Positions 23,123-30,800 of a DNA stretch of 45,722 bases are shown here, one piece after another (within the stretch, counting starts at the first letter, position 1; every line of letters begins with the position of its first letter). The notes beneath the pieces were generated by a model. It saw nothing but the letters and a program-made list of their open reading frames with translations. It was not told the DNA's origin and made no database searches. The stretch comes from JAPXSY01 sp033812795 (GTDB lineage Bacteria > Verrucomicrobiota > Kiritimatiellia > RFP12 > UBA1067): NCBI GenBank assembly GCA_033812795.1, contig JAPXSY010000020.1, positions 1 to 45,722 of the forward strand, read 5' to 3'. A program made the position numbers and the translations under genes.

Positions 23123-26020
23123 ATGAATGTACAGGATAAACGAAGGGGCGCGATATCACAACCCGCCCGGCTGACGGCAACAACGCTTTTTCTGCTGACC
23201 GGTTTCACGGGCGTGGCCTTCCCTTGCTTTTCGCATGGTGCCGCACGCGTCAAGGAAATCACGCTGGAGATGCCCACTTACGGGTTCTCGGCACCGAACC
23301 CGATTCCGGAACCCGAAACCAGAGTGGACCGCCAGATCTGGCCGTACTTCAAATTCGAGGGGTACACGGCGGTTGCCACAACGCAATCCTGGACCTGCGT
23401 CCGGCTGGAAAACGACGCGGTCGAGGTGGATGTGTTTCCGCAAATCGGCGGGAAGGTCTGGAGCGCGCGGGACAAGCGGACCGGACGGGACTTCCTCTAT
23501 CGTAACCGCGTCGTCAAGTTCCGCAACATCTCCACGCGGGGACCCTGGACCAGCGGGGGCATCGAGTTCAACTTCGGCATGCTCGGACATGCGCCGACCG
23601 CCTCGACCCCCGTGGATTACGCCTGCCGCACGAACTCCGACGGTTCGGCAAGTTGTTTTGTCGGTGTGCTGGAACTCATCACGCGCACCCGCTGGTGCGT
23701 CGAGATCCGTCTCGGCGCCTCCGACCGCTTTTTCACCACGCAGACCACCTGGCACAACGCCTCCGGCCTGCCGCAACCCTGTTACCAGTGGATGAACGCC
23801 GCCTATCCGTGTGGCGGCCGATATGTCTTTCCGGGTACGGCCCGGCTCGAACATGACGGGACAGCCTCACCGTGGCCGCGGGACGCTTCCGGACTGGATC
23901 TTTCCGTTTATACGAACAACGCCTTCGGCCTGTCGAAGAGCTATCATGTCGTCAACGGCGACACGGGGTTCTTCGGCGTCTGGTGGGACGCGCACCAGTT
24001 CGGTTCCATGCATGAGGCTGCCCGCTTCGACCGGCTTGGACGCAAAATCTGGATTTGGAGCCTGTCGCGTTCCGGTGCCATCTGGGAGGATCTCCTCACC
24101 GATGAGGACGGCCAATATGTCGAGCTGCAGTCGGGCCGCTATTTCAACCAGCCGTCCCATGGCAGTCACCGCACCCCGTTCAAATACCCCTCCTTCCCCG
24201 CCGGTTCGACGATCACCTTCAGCGAGCGTTGGTCACCGGTAACCGAGGCCCGGATTCTGGAGGAGCGCGCCGCGGAATCCGGTACGGTCAGCCGCCCGCT
24301 CGCGACGCCCGCCGACTTCGACTGGGGCACGGTTTACGGCCAGACGCTTCAGGCGGAACAGGATGTGAACCTCAAGGACTACACTGCGGCGGAGAAAACG
24401 TTGCGCGCCGTGCTGGCGAAAGAACCGCATTACCTCCCCGCGCTGGTCTGCATGGCCGACCTGCTGCTCCACTGCGGCCGTCCCGCCGAAGCCCTCGCCT
24501 TCAGCGAGCGTGCGCTGGCCGTTGACGCCTATCACGACAAGGCGAACCACCTCAGCGGAATCGTCTTCGCGGAGCGCGGGGATCACGCGAACGCCCTCGA
24601 ACGGTTCGGCGCGGCCGCGCTGTCGCCGCTTTTCCGCAGCGCCGCCATCACGCGGATCGCCGCGCTGGAGTGTGCCGCCGGGAGGCCCGACCGGATGCTG
24701 GAGGCGGCCGAGCGCGCACTGGAAGCGAACCCCTTGGAGTTTTCCGCGCTGCACCTGCGCCTCGTAGCCCTCCGCCTGTTGGGGCGGGAGGATGAACACC
24801 GGGCAGCCTGCGCTGCGGTGCTCGACCGTTTTCCGCTCTTCCATCCGGCGCGTTGCGAACAGGACCGTGCCGCCTTTGCTGCGGGGATCCGTTGCGAATT
24901 GCCGCACGAGGAGATCCTCGAAACCGCGCACCTGTACGCCGCCGCCGGTCTGTTCGGCGAGGCCGCGGAGATCGCCGCGCTCGCGTCCGGACGCTTCCTC
25001 GCTGCCGTGGCGCGCGCGTATTGGCTGGCGCGGACCGGCGATGAAACCGCCGCCCGGAACGCGCTGGCCGACGCGGAGCGGCTGGATACCGCCTTTGCCT
25101 TTCCCTTCCGGCCGGAGACCCTCCCGATCCTTGAATGGGCGCACGCCCATTCCCCCTCTTGGAAACCGCGTTACGCGCTCGCCCTGCTCCTGCGCCATTT
25201 CGGTAACGACGACCGGGCACGGGCCCTCTTGAACGAGACCGATGCCGATGACGTGCCGTTCCTGCTTTTCCGCGCGCGCCTGCGTGACGGGCCGTCCGCG
25301 CTGGCCGACATCCGGAAGGCCCAGACGTTCGGCGAGAACCGGTACGCTGTAAAAGCGGAATGGCGCGCCCATGCCGAAGCCAATGACTGGCGGCAGGCTC
25401 TGGGTGCCGCGCAACGGTTGTTGGCCGCCCACCCCGAAGACAACGATGCAGGCATTCTGCTGGCCCAGTCCCATCTGCGGCTGGGTGATCCCGCCCGCTG
25501 TCTCGAAACCCTCGACACCGTACGGTTCCTGCCGTCAGAGTTCACCTCGATCACCCGCAGGGTGTATCGCGAAGCCTGCCTCGCGCAGGCGGTCGCCGCG
25601 TTCCGCAAGAGCGACAGCGCCGTTACGCGGGATGCGGTCCGGCGCGCCGGCATCTGGGACGAGAAACTCGGCGTCGGCAAGCCCTATGCGAGCGAGATCG
25701 ACATGCGCCTCGAACTCTGGCTCTTCGCGCAACTTGAACAGGGCGTCACCCGCGCAGACCTTCTCGACCGGGTCGCGGCGGGATTCGCCCCCAGTCGTCC
25801 GGCGCGCACCGCAAATGCGCTGGACCTGCTGACCGCGCTGGCGTGCCGCGAACGCGGGCAGAGCGCGAAGGCGGACGCCGTGGCCGCGGCCTTTGGCACC
25901 GATGCCGTCGGCGTCTGGTGCCGCGCCGTTTTTGAGGGAGACCGCGCCACAGCGTCGGAGCGGCTGCCCGCCGCATCCTCAGACGAGAATGTCCGCCTTC
26001 TTGCCGCGCTGTTGTTGTGA
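23123..26020 (+). CDS. Exported DUF5107 protein with TPR repeats
   Basis: Start at 23123 (MNVQDKRRG) is preceded by AAAGGA seven bases away. The roughly 965-residue protein has an N-terminal hydrophobic segment (TALFLLTGF-like, residues about 20-38) for export. Residues about 45-380 form the DUF5107 beta-sandwich, recognisable by VDVFPQIGGKVWSARDKRTG, then the GGIEFNFG motif, and GFFGVWWD. From about 395 onward come helical TPR-type repeats (AEKTLRAVLAKEPHYLPAL; ALAFSERALAVDAYH) nearly to the end. DUF5107 proteins occur in Bacteroidota and PVC bacteria and resemble aldose-mutarotase-like folds; a carbohydrate role is likely but unproven. Transcribed divergently from the QueG-symporter operon. 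Confidence 0.75.
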   Translation: MNVQDKRRGAISQPARLTATTLFLLTGFTGVAFPCFSHGAARVKEITLEMPTYGFSAPNPIPEPETRVDRQIWPYFKFEGYTAVATTQSWTCVRLENDAVEVDVFPQIGGKVWSARDKRTGRDFLYRNRVVKFRNISTRGPWTSGGIEFNFGMLGHAPTASTPVDYACRTNSDGSASCFVGVLELITRTRWCVEIRLGASDRFFTTQTTWHNASGLPQPCYQWMNAAYPCGGRYVFPGTARLEHDGTASPWPRDASGLDLSVYTNNAFGLSKSYHVVNGDTGFFGVWWDAHQFGSMHEAARFDRLGRKIWIWSLSRSGAIWEDLLTDEDGQYVELQSGRYFNQPSHGSHRTPFKYPSFPAGSTITFSERWSPVTEARILEERAAESGTVSRPLATPADFDWGTVYGQTLQAEQDVNLKDYTAAEKTLRAVLAKEPHYLPALVCMADLLLHCGRPAEALAFSERALAVDAYHDKANHLSGIVFAERGDHANALERFGAAALSPLFRSAAITRIAALECAAGRPDRMLEAAERALEANPLEFSALHLRLVALRLLGREDEHRAACAAVLDRFPLFHPARCEQDRAAFAAGIRCELPHEEILETAHLYAAAGLFGEAAEIAALASGRFLAAVARAYWLARTGDETAARNALADAERLDTAFAFPFRPETLPILEWAHAHSPSWKPRYALALLLRHFGNDDRARALLNETDADDVPFLLFRARLRDGPSALADIRKAQTFGENRYAVKAEWRAHAEANDWRQALGAAQRLLAAHPEDNDAGILLAQSHLRLGDPARCLETLDTVRFLPSEFTSITRRVYREACLAQAVAAFRKSDSAVTRDAVRRAGIWDEKLGVGKPYASEIDMRLELWLFAQLEQGVTRADLLDRVAAGFAPSRPARTANALDLLTALACRERGQSAKADAVAAAFGTDAVGVWCRAVFEGDRATASERLPAASSDENVRLLAALLL

Positions 26021-26037
26021 TTCGCTCGATTGCTTTT

Positions 26038-26067
26038 TTGACAGGTCGGTAGCGTTTGTGGCATGAT
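26038..26067 (+). promoter_or_regulatory. Predicted promoter of the exported phosphatase-family gene
   Basis: A consensus TTGACA (26038-26043) is followed after 18 bases by CATGAT (26062-26067), 37 bp upstream of the start at 26104. Confidence 0.5.
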
Positions 26068-26103
26068 GTGACATTACGCGATCACGATCAGGGGGAACTT
26101 GCG

Positions 26104-26970
26104 ATGAGGATCCGCACTTTATACTTGTGCCTGTTGGCCGGGTTCATGACATGCCATTCCGCGGTTGCGGAGCCGTTGCGTCTCGCGACCTTCAACATCC
26201 GGCTTCCGGCGGATAAGGGTGTCAACGCTTGGAGCAACCGCGCCCCCCGCGTCATCGCGCTGGTCAAGCGGCACGGATTCGATCTGGTGGGTTTGCAAGA
26301 GGCAACCGCTATGCAGTTCGACGAAATGCTTGCCGCGCTTCCCGGCTGGGCCATGGTCGGCGTCTGCCGTGATGACGGGAAGCGTAAAGGCGAAGCCACT
26401 TGCATCCTTTACCGGGCTGACCGGTTCACGGTTCAGAAGAGCGGAACCTTCTGGCTCTCCGAGACGCCCGAGGTGCCGGGGTCGAAGTCCTGGAAAACCG
26501 CCTGCACGCGTGTCTGCACCTGGGCCCTGATGACCGACACGAAAAACAACAAACCGTTCGCGTTCTTCAACACCCATCTGGATCATATCAGCGTGGAAGC
26601 CCGCGCCAACGGAATGAAACTGATTCTGGAGCGTATGCAGCCGCTCGTGCCGCAAGGATGGCCGATCTTCCTGACCGGCGACATGAACTGCAACGAAACC
26701 TCCGAACCGGTCCAGTTGGCCGGAAAGGTGTTGCGGGATGCCGTCCGCCACACGCAAACCCCGCATCAAGGTCCGTGGCGCACTTTTACCGGGTACCGGT
26801 ACCGGCCTGACGCCGAAGAGCCGAAGGCCCCCGCCAAAGATGCGCCGCGCATCGATTACATCTTCGTTTCTGAAAAGGTGACGGTGCGGGACGTCACCAC
26901 GCACAACGACGCGGAAAACGGGAACTACCCCTCCGATCATTTCCCGGTCAGCGCAACGGTGGTTTTTTAA
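26104..26970 (+). CDS. Exported endonuclease/exonuclease/phosphatase (EEP) family enzyme
   Basis: Start at 26104 (MRIRTLYLC) follows GGGGGAACTTGCG. A signal peptide (LCLLAGFMTCHSAVA) precedes the mature protein. All EEP landmarks are visible: ATFNIRL with the metal-site Asn, GLQEA with the catalytic Glu, NTHLDH, TGDMNCN (GDxN), IDYIFVS, and SDHFPV with the catalytic Asp-His pair. The total of 288 residues is typical of exported EEP proteins that hydrolyse phosphodiesters; in carbohydrate-utilising bacteria these are often annotated simply as hydrolases. Substrate may be DNA, sphingomyelin-like lipid or sugar phosphate. It precedes the DoxX fusion gene by 30 bp, probably one transcript. Confidence 0.85.
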   Translation: MRIRTLYLCLLAGFMTCHSAVAEPLRLATFNIRLPADKGVNAWSNRAPRVIALVKRHGFDLVGLQEATAMQFDEMLAALPGWAMVGVCRDDGKRKGEATCILYRADRFTVQKSGTFWLSETPEVPGSKSWKTACTRVCTWALMTDTKNNKPFAFFNTHLDHISVEARANGMKLILERMQPLVPQGWPIFLTGDMNCNETSEPVQLAGKVLRDAVRHTQTPHQGPWRTFTGYRYRPDAEEPKAPAKDAPRIDYIFVSEKVTVRDVTTHNDAENGNYPSDHFPVSATVVF

Positions 26971-27000
26971 CGAACGGAAAGACAGACAGAAAGGGAAAAC

Positions 27001-28455
27001 ATGAAAAAATCCTACTGGGTCACCTTGCTACGGTTTCTGGTCGGCTGGCATTTCTTATATGAGGGCCTCTGGAAGTTGCTCTCCGGAAGCTGGAGCGCCG
27101 AACCTTACTTGAGTTCCAGCGAATGGATCGCCGCGAAACTGTTTCATACGATCGCGGAAACGCCGGCGCTGCTGAAGGTCGTCGACCTCCTGAACATCTG
27201 GGGATTGACCCTGATCGGCCTCGCCCTCATTTTGGGAGTCGCCATCCGGTTCGCATCCATTAGCGGCATCGTCCTCCTGGCGTTGTACTATCTGGCCCAT
27301 CCTCCCTTCACCGCGCCCGCAGGCGGCGAATCCCATCTTCTGTGGATCGACCGGAATGTCATCGAAGCCTTCGCGCTGGCGGTGATTTGCGTGATCCCCT
27401 CTTACGGGTTGGGCGCCCTGTTCCAGCAGTACCGGAATCGACGCGAAAGCCCGATCGCATTCGACCGGCGCGAATTCCTCAAGAACCTCAGTTCCCTGCC
27501 CGTTCTGGGCGCCTTTGCAGGCGCCTTCATAGAGAAGCACGGCCCGGTATGGGAGAAAGAGCATCTGAAAAGCATCGCGGACGCCATGACCGGTCCCACG
27601 CTCCGCACCTTTGAATCCAAAGACATCAGCAAACTCAAGAAGCCGATCGAAGCCTTCGGGCAGATCGGCTCGACCCGGCTCAGCCGCATGTTCATGGGGT
27701 GTAACCTGATCGGCGGCTGGGCGCATGCGCGCGACCTGATCTACGTCAGCCAACTCGTCAAGGCCTACCACGAGGACTGGCGCGTCTTCCGCACGCTCCA
27801 CATGGCGGAAGCAGCCGGCATGAACACCATCATCCTGAATCCCGGACTCTTCCGCGTGATGGGGGATTATCTGAAGAAAGAGGGCGGCAAAATGCAGGTG
27901 CTCTCCGATTGCGCGGCCGGCGGCAATCCCATCAAAGGAGCGGAGATTTCGATCAAATTCGGCGCGCAGATGTTGTACATCCAAGGGGAGATGACCGAAA
28001 AATACATCATTCGGGAGAAGAACTACAAAATCATGGAAGACGCCCTCGCCTTCATGCGCAAAGAAGGCTATCAGGCGGGTATCGGCGCCCACAGTCTGGA
28101 GGCGGTCAAAGAGTGCGTCGACCGCGGTCTGATTCCCGACTACTGGGTCAAAACCATCCATCCGATCAACTACTGGTCAGCGAACATCAACGGCGGCACG
28201 CGCCACGACAACATCTGGTGCACAAACCCGAAAGAGACCATCGCCTACATGAAAGAGCGGCCGGAACCGTGGATCGGGTTCAAGACCCTGGCGGCCGGCG
28301 CGATCCGGCCTAAAGACGGGTTCCCGTTCGCGCTCAAGGCTGGTGCCGATTTCCTGTGCGTCGGCATGTACGATTTCCAGTTGGTCGACAACGTGAATCT
28401 CTTCAACGAAATCTTCCCCTCCTGTCAGGAACGCGAGCGTCCCTGGCGGGCTTGA
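27001..28455 (+). CDS. DoxX - Tat-motif - aldo/keto-reductase-like fusion
   Basis: The 484-residue protein begins with four membrane segments of the DoxX family (residues 1-140; FLVGWHFLYEGLWKL is the usual DoxX start). It then carries a twin-arginine-like motif, FDRREFLKNL at 154-163, followed by a hydrophobic stretch (LPVLGAFAGAF, 166-176). From about 200 to 475 is a soluble TIM-barrel-like domain with GSTRLSRMFMGCNLIGGW and regular strand-helix units, resembling aldo/keto reductases. The layout suggests a membrane quinone-related anchor with an exported catalytic barrel. The conserved AKR Tyr and His cannot be pinned with certainty, so activity is open. Preceded by AAAGGGA; same strand and close to the EEP gene. 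Confidence 0.7.
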   Translation: MKKSYWVTLLRFLVGWHFLYEGLWKLLSGSWSAEPYLSSSEWIAAKLFHTIAETPALLKVVDLLNIWGLTLIGLALILGVAIRFASISGIVLLALYYLAHPPFTAPAGGESHLLWIDRNVIEAFALAVICVIPSYGLGALFQQYRNRRESPIAFDRREFLKNLSSLPVLGAFAGAFIEKHGPVWEKEHLKSIADAMTGPTLRTFESKDISKLKKPIEAFGQIGSTRLSRMFMGCNLIGGWAHARDLIYVSQLVKAYHEDWRVFRTLHMAEAAGMNTIILNPGLFRVMGDYLKKEGGKMQVLSDCAAGGNPIKGAEISIKFGAQMLYIQGEMTEKYIIREKNYKIMEDALAFMRKEGYQAGIGAHSLEAVKECVDRGLIPDYWVKTIHPINYWSANINGGTRHDNIWCTNPKETIAYMKERPEPWIGFKTLAAGAIRPKDGFPFALKAGADFLCVGMYDFQLVDNVNLFNEIFPSCQERERPWRA

Positions 28456-28520
28456 GACTCCGTCGCGCGGTCGACACCGTAAAGAACCGAGACGGAACGC
28501 CCTGACTCCCGGAGGTGCGC

Positions 28521-29192
28521 ATGAGAAAGACGGTTGCCTTTCTGGCCCTCGGTCTGGCGCTGCTGGCCGCAGTCATGGCGTTCCAACGCGCAATCCGCGA
28601 AGAAGGCCGCCGGATCCGCAGTGTGTTTCATCAGGCTCTTGCGGAACCCGATGGGTTACGGGAGCGCCAGACTGACCTGTTGCGGAAGGCGGAAACCCTG
28701 AATGTCCAGCTCGCCACACTGAACCGCCGCCTGTCACACCTCGAATCCCGGGCACCGAAGGAGACGCGCGCCGCCCCCACCGGTTCCGCGGCACCACACA
28801 GCCCCGCCGCACTCCGCACGGACGAATTCCGCGCCGCGATTGGACACCTGAACGCCCTGCCCGATCTGCTGACGGAACTCACCGCCTATCTCGATCAAGC
28901 GTTCGAGCATCTGGAGGAGACGGTCACCGTCACGGCCGTGCCCGAGGATTTCGCCGAACGTCTGGCGGCAATGGAAAAACGGCTTGCGGACATCGACAGC
29001 TATTTCACCCCGCTCTACGCCTTTCTGGGGCTGGTCTATGATCCGGCGAACGAAGCGGTTCTGGCCGCCTACCCCACGCTCGACAAGCGAATCTCCGCCC
29101 TGGACGAAAAACTTGTCCAATTGCAACGCGATCTCGCCGCACTCCGCGAAAGTCTCGAACCTCGCACAAAAGAGCCGCGTCCCGTCCGTTGA
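28521..29192 (+). CDS. Membrane-anchored coiled-coil protein of unknown function
   Basis: Start at 28521 (MRKTVAFLA) has GGAGGTG three bases away; a GTG six bases upstream is the less likely alternative. Residues 3-22 form one membrane segment or uncleaved signal (VAFLALGLALLAAVMAF), followed by a charged coiled coil (about 25-75), a Pro/Ala linker (80-100) and two more helical coiled-coil stretches to residue 223 (LAAMEKRLADID, ISALDEKLVQLQRDLAAL). This is the shape of a small periplasmic or inner-membrane spacer protein. No family recognised. It ends 42 bp from the convergent FMN reductase gene. Confidence 0.6.
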   Translation: MRKTVAFLALGLALLAAVMAFQRAIREEGRRIRSVFHQALAEPDGLRERQTDLLRKAETLNVQLATLNRRLSHLESRAPKETRAAPTGSAAPHSPAALRTDEFRAAIGHLNALPDLLTELTAYLDQAFEHLEETVTVTAVPEDFAERLAAMEKRLADIDSYFTPLYAFLGLVYDPANEAVLAAYPTLDKRISALDEKLVQLQRDLAALRESLEPRTKEPRPVR

Positions 29193-29234
29193 TCTGGCTT
29201 TATTTGGGGTTGGTTTCTGAGCACGCGCCCCGCT

Positions 29235-29816
29235 TCAGGTGTCCGCGTGAAGCCGCTTGAGCAACCAGACGAGGGTCTCCCCGAGATCGTGCATGTTCTC
29301 CATCGCTTCCGCGTCGTCCGCCACATCCTCACGCTCCAAGCCCACGCCGAAATTCCAGTACGTGGATCCCGGAACGATCATGCGTGACATCAGGAACAGA
29401 TGGTTGATGGCGTCCACCACATTCACCGCGCCGCCGCGGCGGTGTGCCGCCACGGCCGCGCCGATTTTGCGCGCGAACATCCGCCCGTTGGCCACCGCCA
29501 CCAGCCCGGCCCGGTCCAGCAGCGCTTTGAGTTCAGGCGTCATGCCAGAGAAGTAGGAAGGCGACCCCATGACGATCCCGTCCGCCTCAATCATCTTTGC
29601 GATCCAGGTGTTCACCCTGTCGGTCGTGATCGCACACTGCCGGTTGCGGGCGGTCATGCAGCGCATGCAGGCGGTACAGCCGTGGACCGCGTGCCCCCCG
29701 ACCTGCACCAACTCGGTGTCGATTCCCGAGCGGGCGACCGGTGCCAGCACCTTGCGCAGCAGCAGCGCCGTGTTCCCGTCCTGACGGGGGCTTCCGTTAA
29801 ATGCGACCACTTTCAT
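29235..29816 (-). CDS. Flavodoxin-like NAD(P)H-dependent FMN reductase
   Basis: Start at 29816 (MKVVAFNGSPRQDGN) or the adjacent ATG at 29819; GGAGG is just upstream. The 193-residue protein begins with the FMN phosphate-binding loop FNGSPRQDGNT of the iron-sulfur-flavoprotein/FMN-reductase family. It then has CTACMRCMTARNRQC, a Cys set seen in family members that carry a 4Fe-4S cluster or redox Cys, and GSPSYFSGMTPELKALLDR, the FMN isoalloxazine loop. It probably shuttles electrons in a cytosolic, oxygen-poor setting. It follows hisF by 31 bp on the same strand. Physiological partner unknown. Confidence 0.85.
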   Translation of the reverse strand: MKVVAFNGSPRQDGNTALLLRKVLAPVARSGIDTELVQVGGHAVHGCTACMRCMTARNRQCAITTDRVNTWIAKMIEADGIVMGSPSYFSGMTPELKALLDRAGLVAVANGRMFARKIGAAVAAHRRGGAVNVVDAINHLFLMSRMIVPGSTYWNFGVGLEREDVADDAEAMENMHDLGETLVWLLKRLHADT

Positions 29817-29847
29817 CATACCCCTCCCCGACCGCGTGGCACGCGCG

Positions 29848-30621
29848 TCAAGCTTCGCCGCCGCAGACCTTGACCCCGCGTTCCCGCAGATACGCTTTGA
29901 GTTCCGGAATACCGATGATCCCGAAATGGAAGATCGAAGCGGCCAGCAGAATCGTGGCGCCGGCCTCAACCGCCTCGTGGAAATGCTCCAACGTTCCGGC
30001 GCCGCCCGAGGCCACCACCTCCGCCGAAACCGCCTGCCGGATTGCGCGGATCACCGGCAGATCATACCCTGTGCGCGCCCCGTCCCCCGCTTTGCTGGTG
30101 GGCAGAATCACCCGCACCCCTAACCCGTCCACCCGCTTGGCCCATTCGACCGCATCGTGACCGGTCGCGGTACGCCCGCCGTCGATGTACACCTCATATC
30201 CCGAGGGCAGCGCCGCATTCCGGTCCACATCAATGGCCACGGTCACCCGTTCCGCACCCAGTTCGGCGACCAACTCCGGGATAAGCGCCGGCTTGCGGAA
30301 CGCCGCGCTACTGACGGAAACCTTGTTTGCCCCCGCTTCCATCACCGCCCGCGCGGTCTTTACATCCGAAATCCCGCCCCCCACCGTAAACGGCACCGTC
30401 ACGGCCTCCGCCACGTTACGGACCACCTGCAGCAGCGTGGCCCGCCCCTCCACGGTTGCCGTGATGTCCAGCATCGCCAGCTCGTCGGCCCCCTTTTCGC
30501 AATAGGCCCGCGCGCACGCGACCGGATCGCCGGCATCCCGGATATCCACAAAACGCACGCCTTTAACAACGCGACCGTCCCGCATATCGAGACACGGCAT
30601 GATCCGAACCGGTTGGGACAT
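29848..30621 (-). CDS. hisF: Imidazole glycerol phosphate synthase cyclase subunit HisF
   Basis: Start at 30621 (MSQPVRIMPCLDMRDGRVVKG) has AGGAG upstream. The 257-residue (beta/alpha)8 barrel shows all HisF landmarks: catalytic Asp12 in CLDMRDG, VGGGI at 80-84, DVDRN, SGGAG phosphate loop at 205-209 and AASIFHF near the end. HisF converts PRFAR plus HisH-derived ammonia into imidazole glycerol phosphate and AICAR. At the position of the second catalytic Asp (Asp130 in Thermotoga) the sequence TSKAGDG places Ala178; E. coli has Asn there, so the site tolerates change. No hisH or other his gene is in the window, so the operon is dispersed. Confidence 0.9.
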   Translation of the reverse strand: MSQPVRIMPCLDMRDGRVVKGVRFVDIRDAGDPVACARAYCEKGADELAMLDITATVEGRATLLQVVRNVAEAVTVPFTVGGGISDVKTARAVMEAGANKVSVSSAAFRKPALIPELVAELGAERVTVAIDVDRNAALPSGYEVYIDGGRTATGHDAVEWAKRVDGLGVRVILPTSKAGDGARTGYDLPVIRAIRQAVSAEVVASGGAGTLEHFHEAVEAGATILLAASIFHFGIIGIPELKAYLRERGVKVCGGEA

Positions 30622-30724
30622 GAGATTCTGACTCCTTTGGGAGGGCACACACCCTGTAGGGCGTTTGTTTATACCATCGCACCGCACCTTCCCTCCGTCA
30701 ACAACAAAAATCCAGCGATTACGC

Positions 30725-30753
30725 TTGTGCTCGGGGGTTCCGCCCCATATAAT
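30725..30753 (+). promoter_or_regulatory. Predicted feoB promoter
   Basis: TTGTGC (30725-30730) and a perfect TATAAT (30748-30753) are 17 bases apart, 48 bp upstream of feoB. No Fur-box-like 19-bp palindrome was recognised around it. Confidence 0.55.
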
Positions 30754-30800
30754 TCGGCCCATGTTTTCCCTGGCTAACAATTGGAACCGGAACGTGCCGC

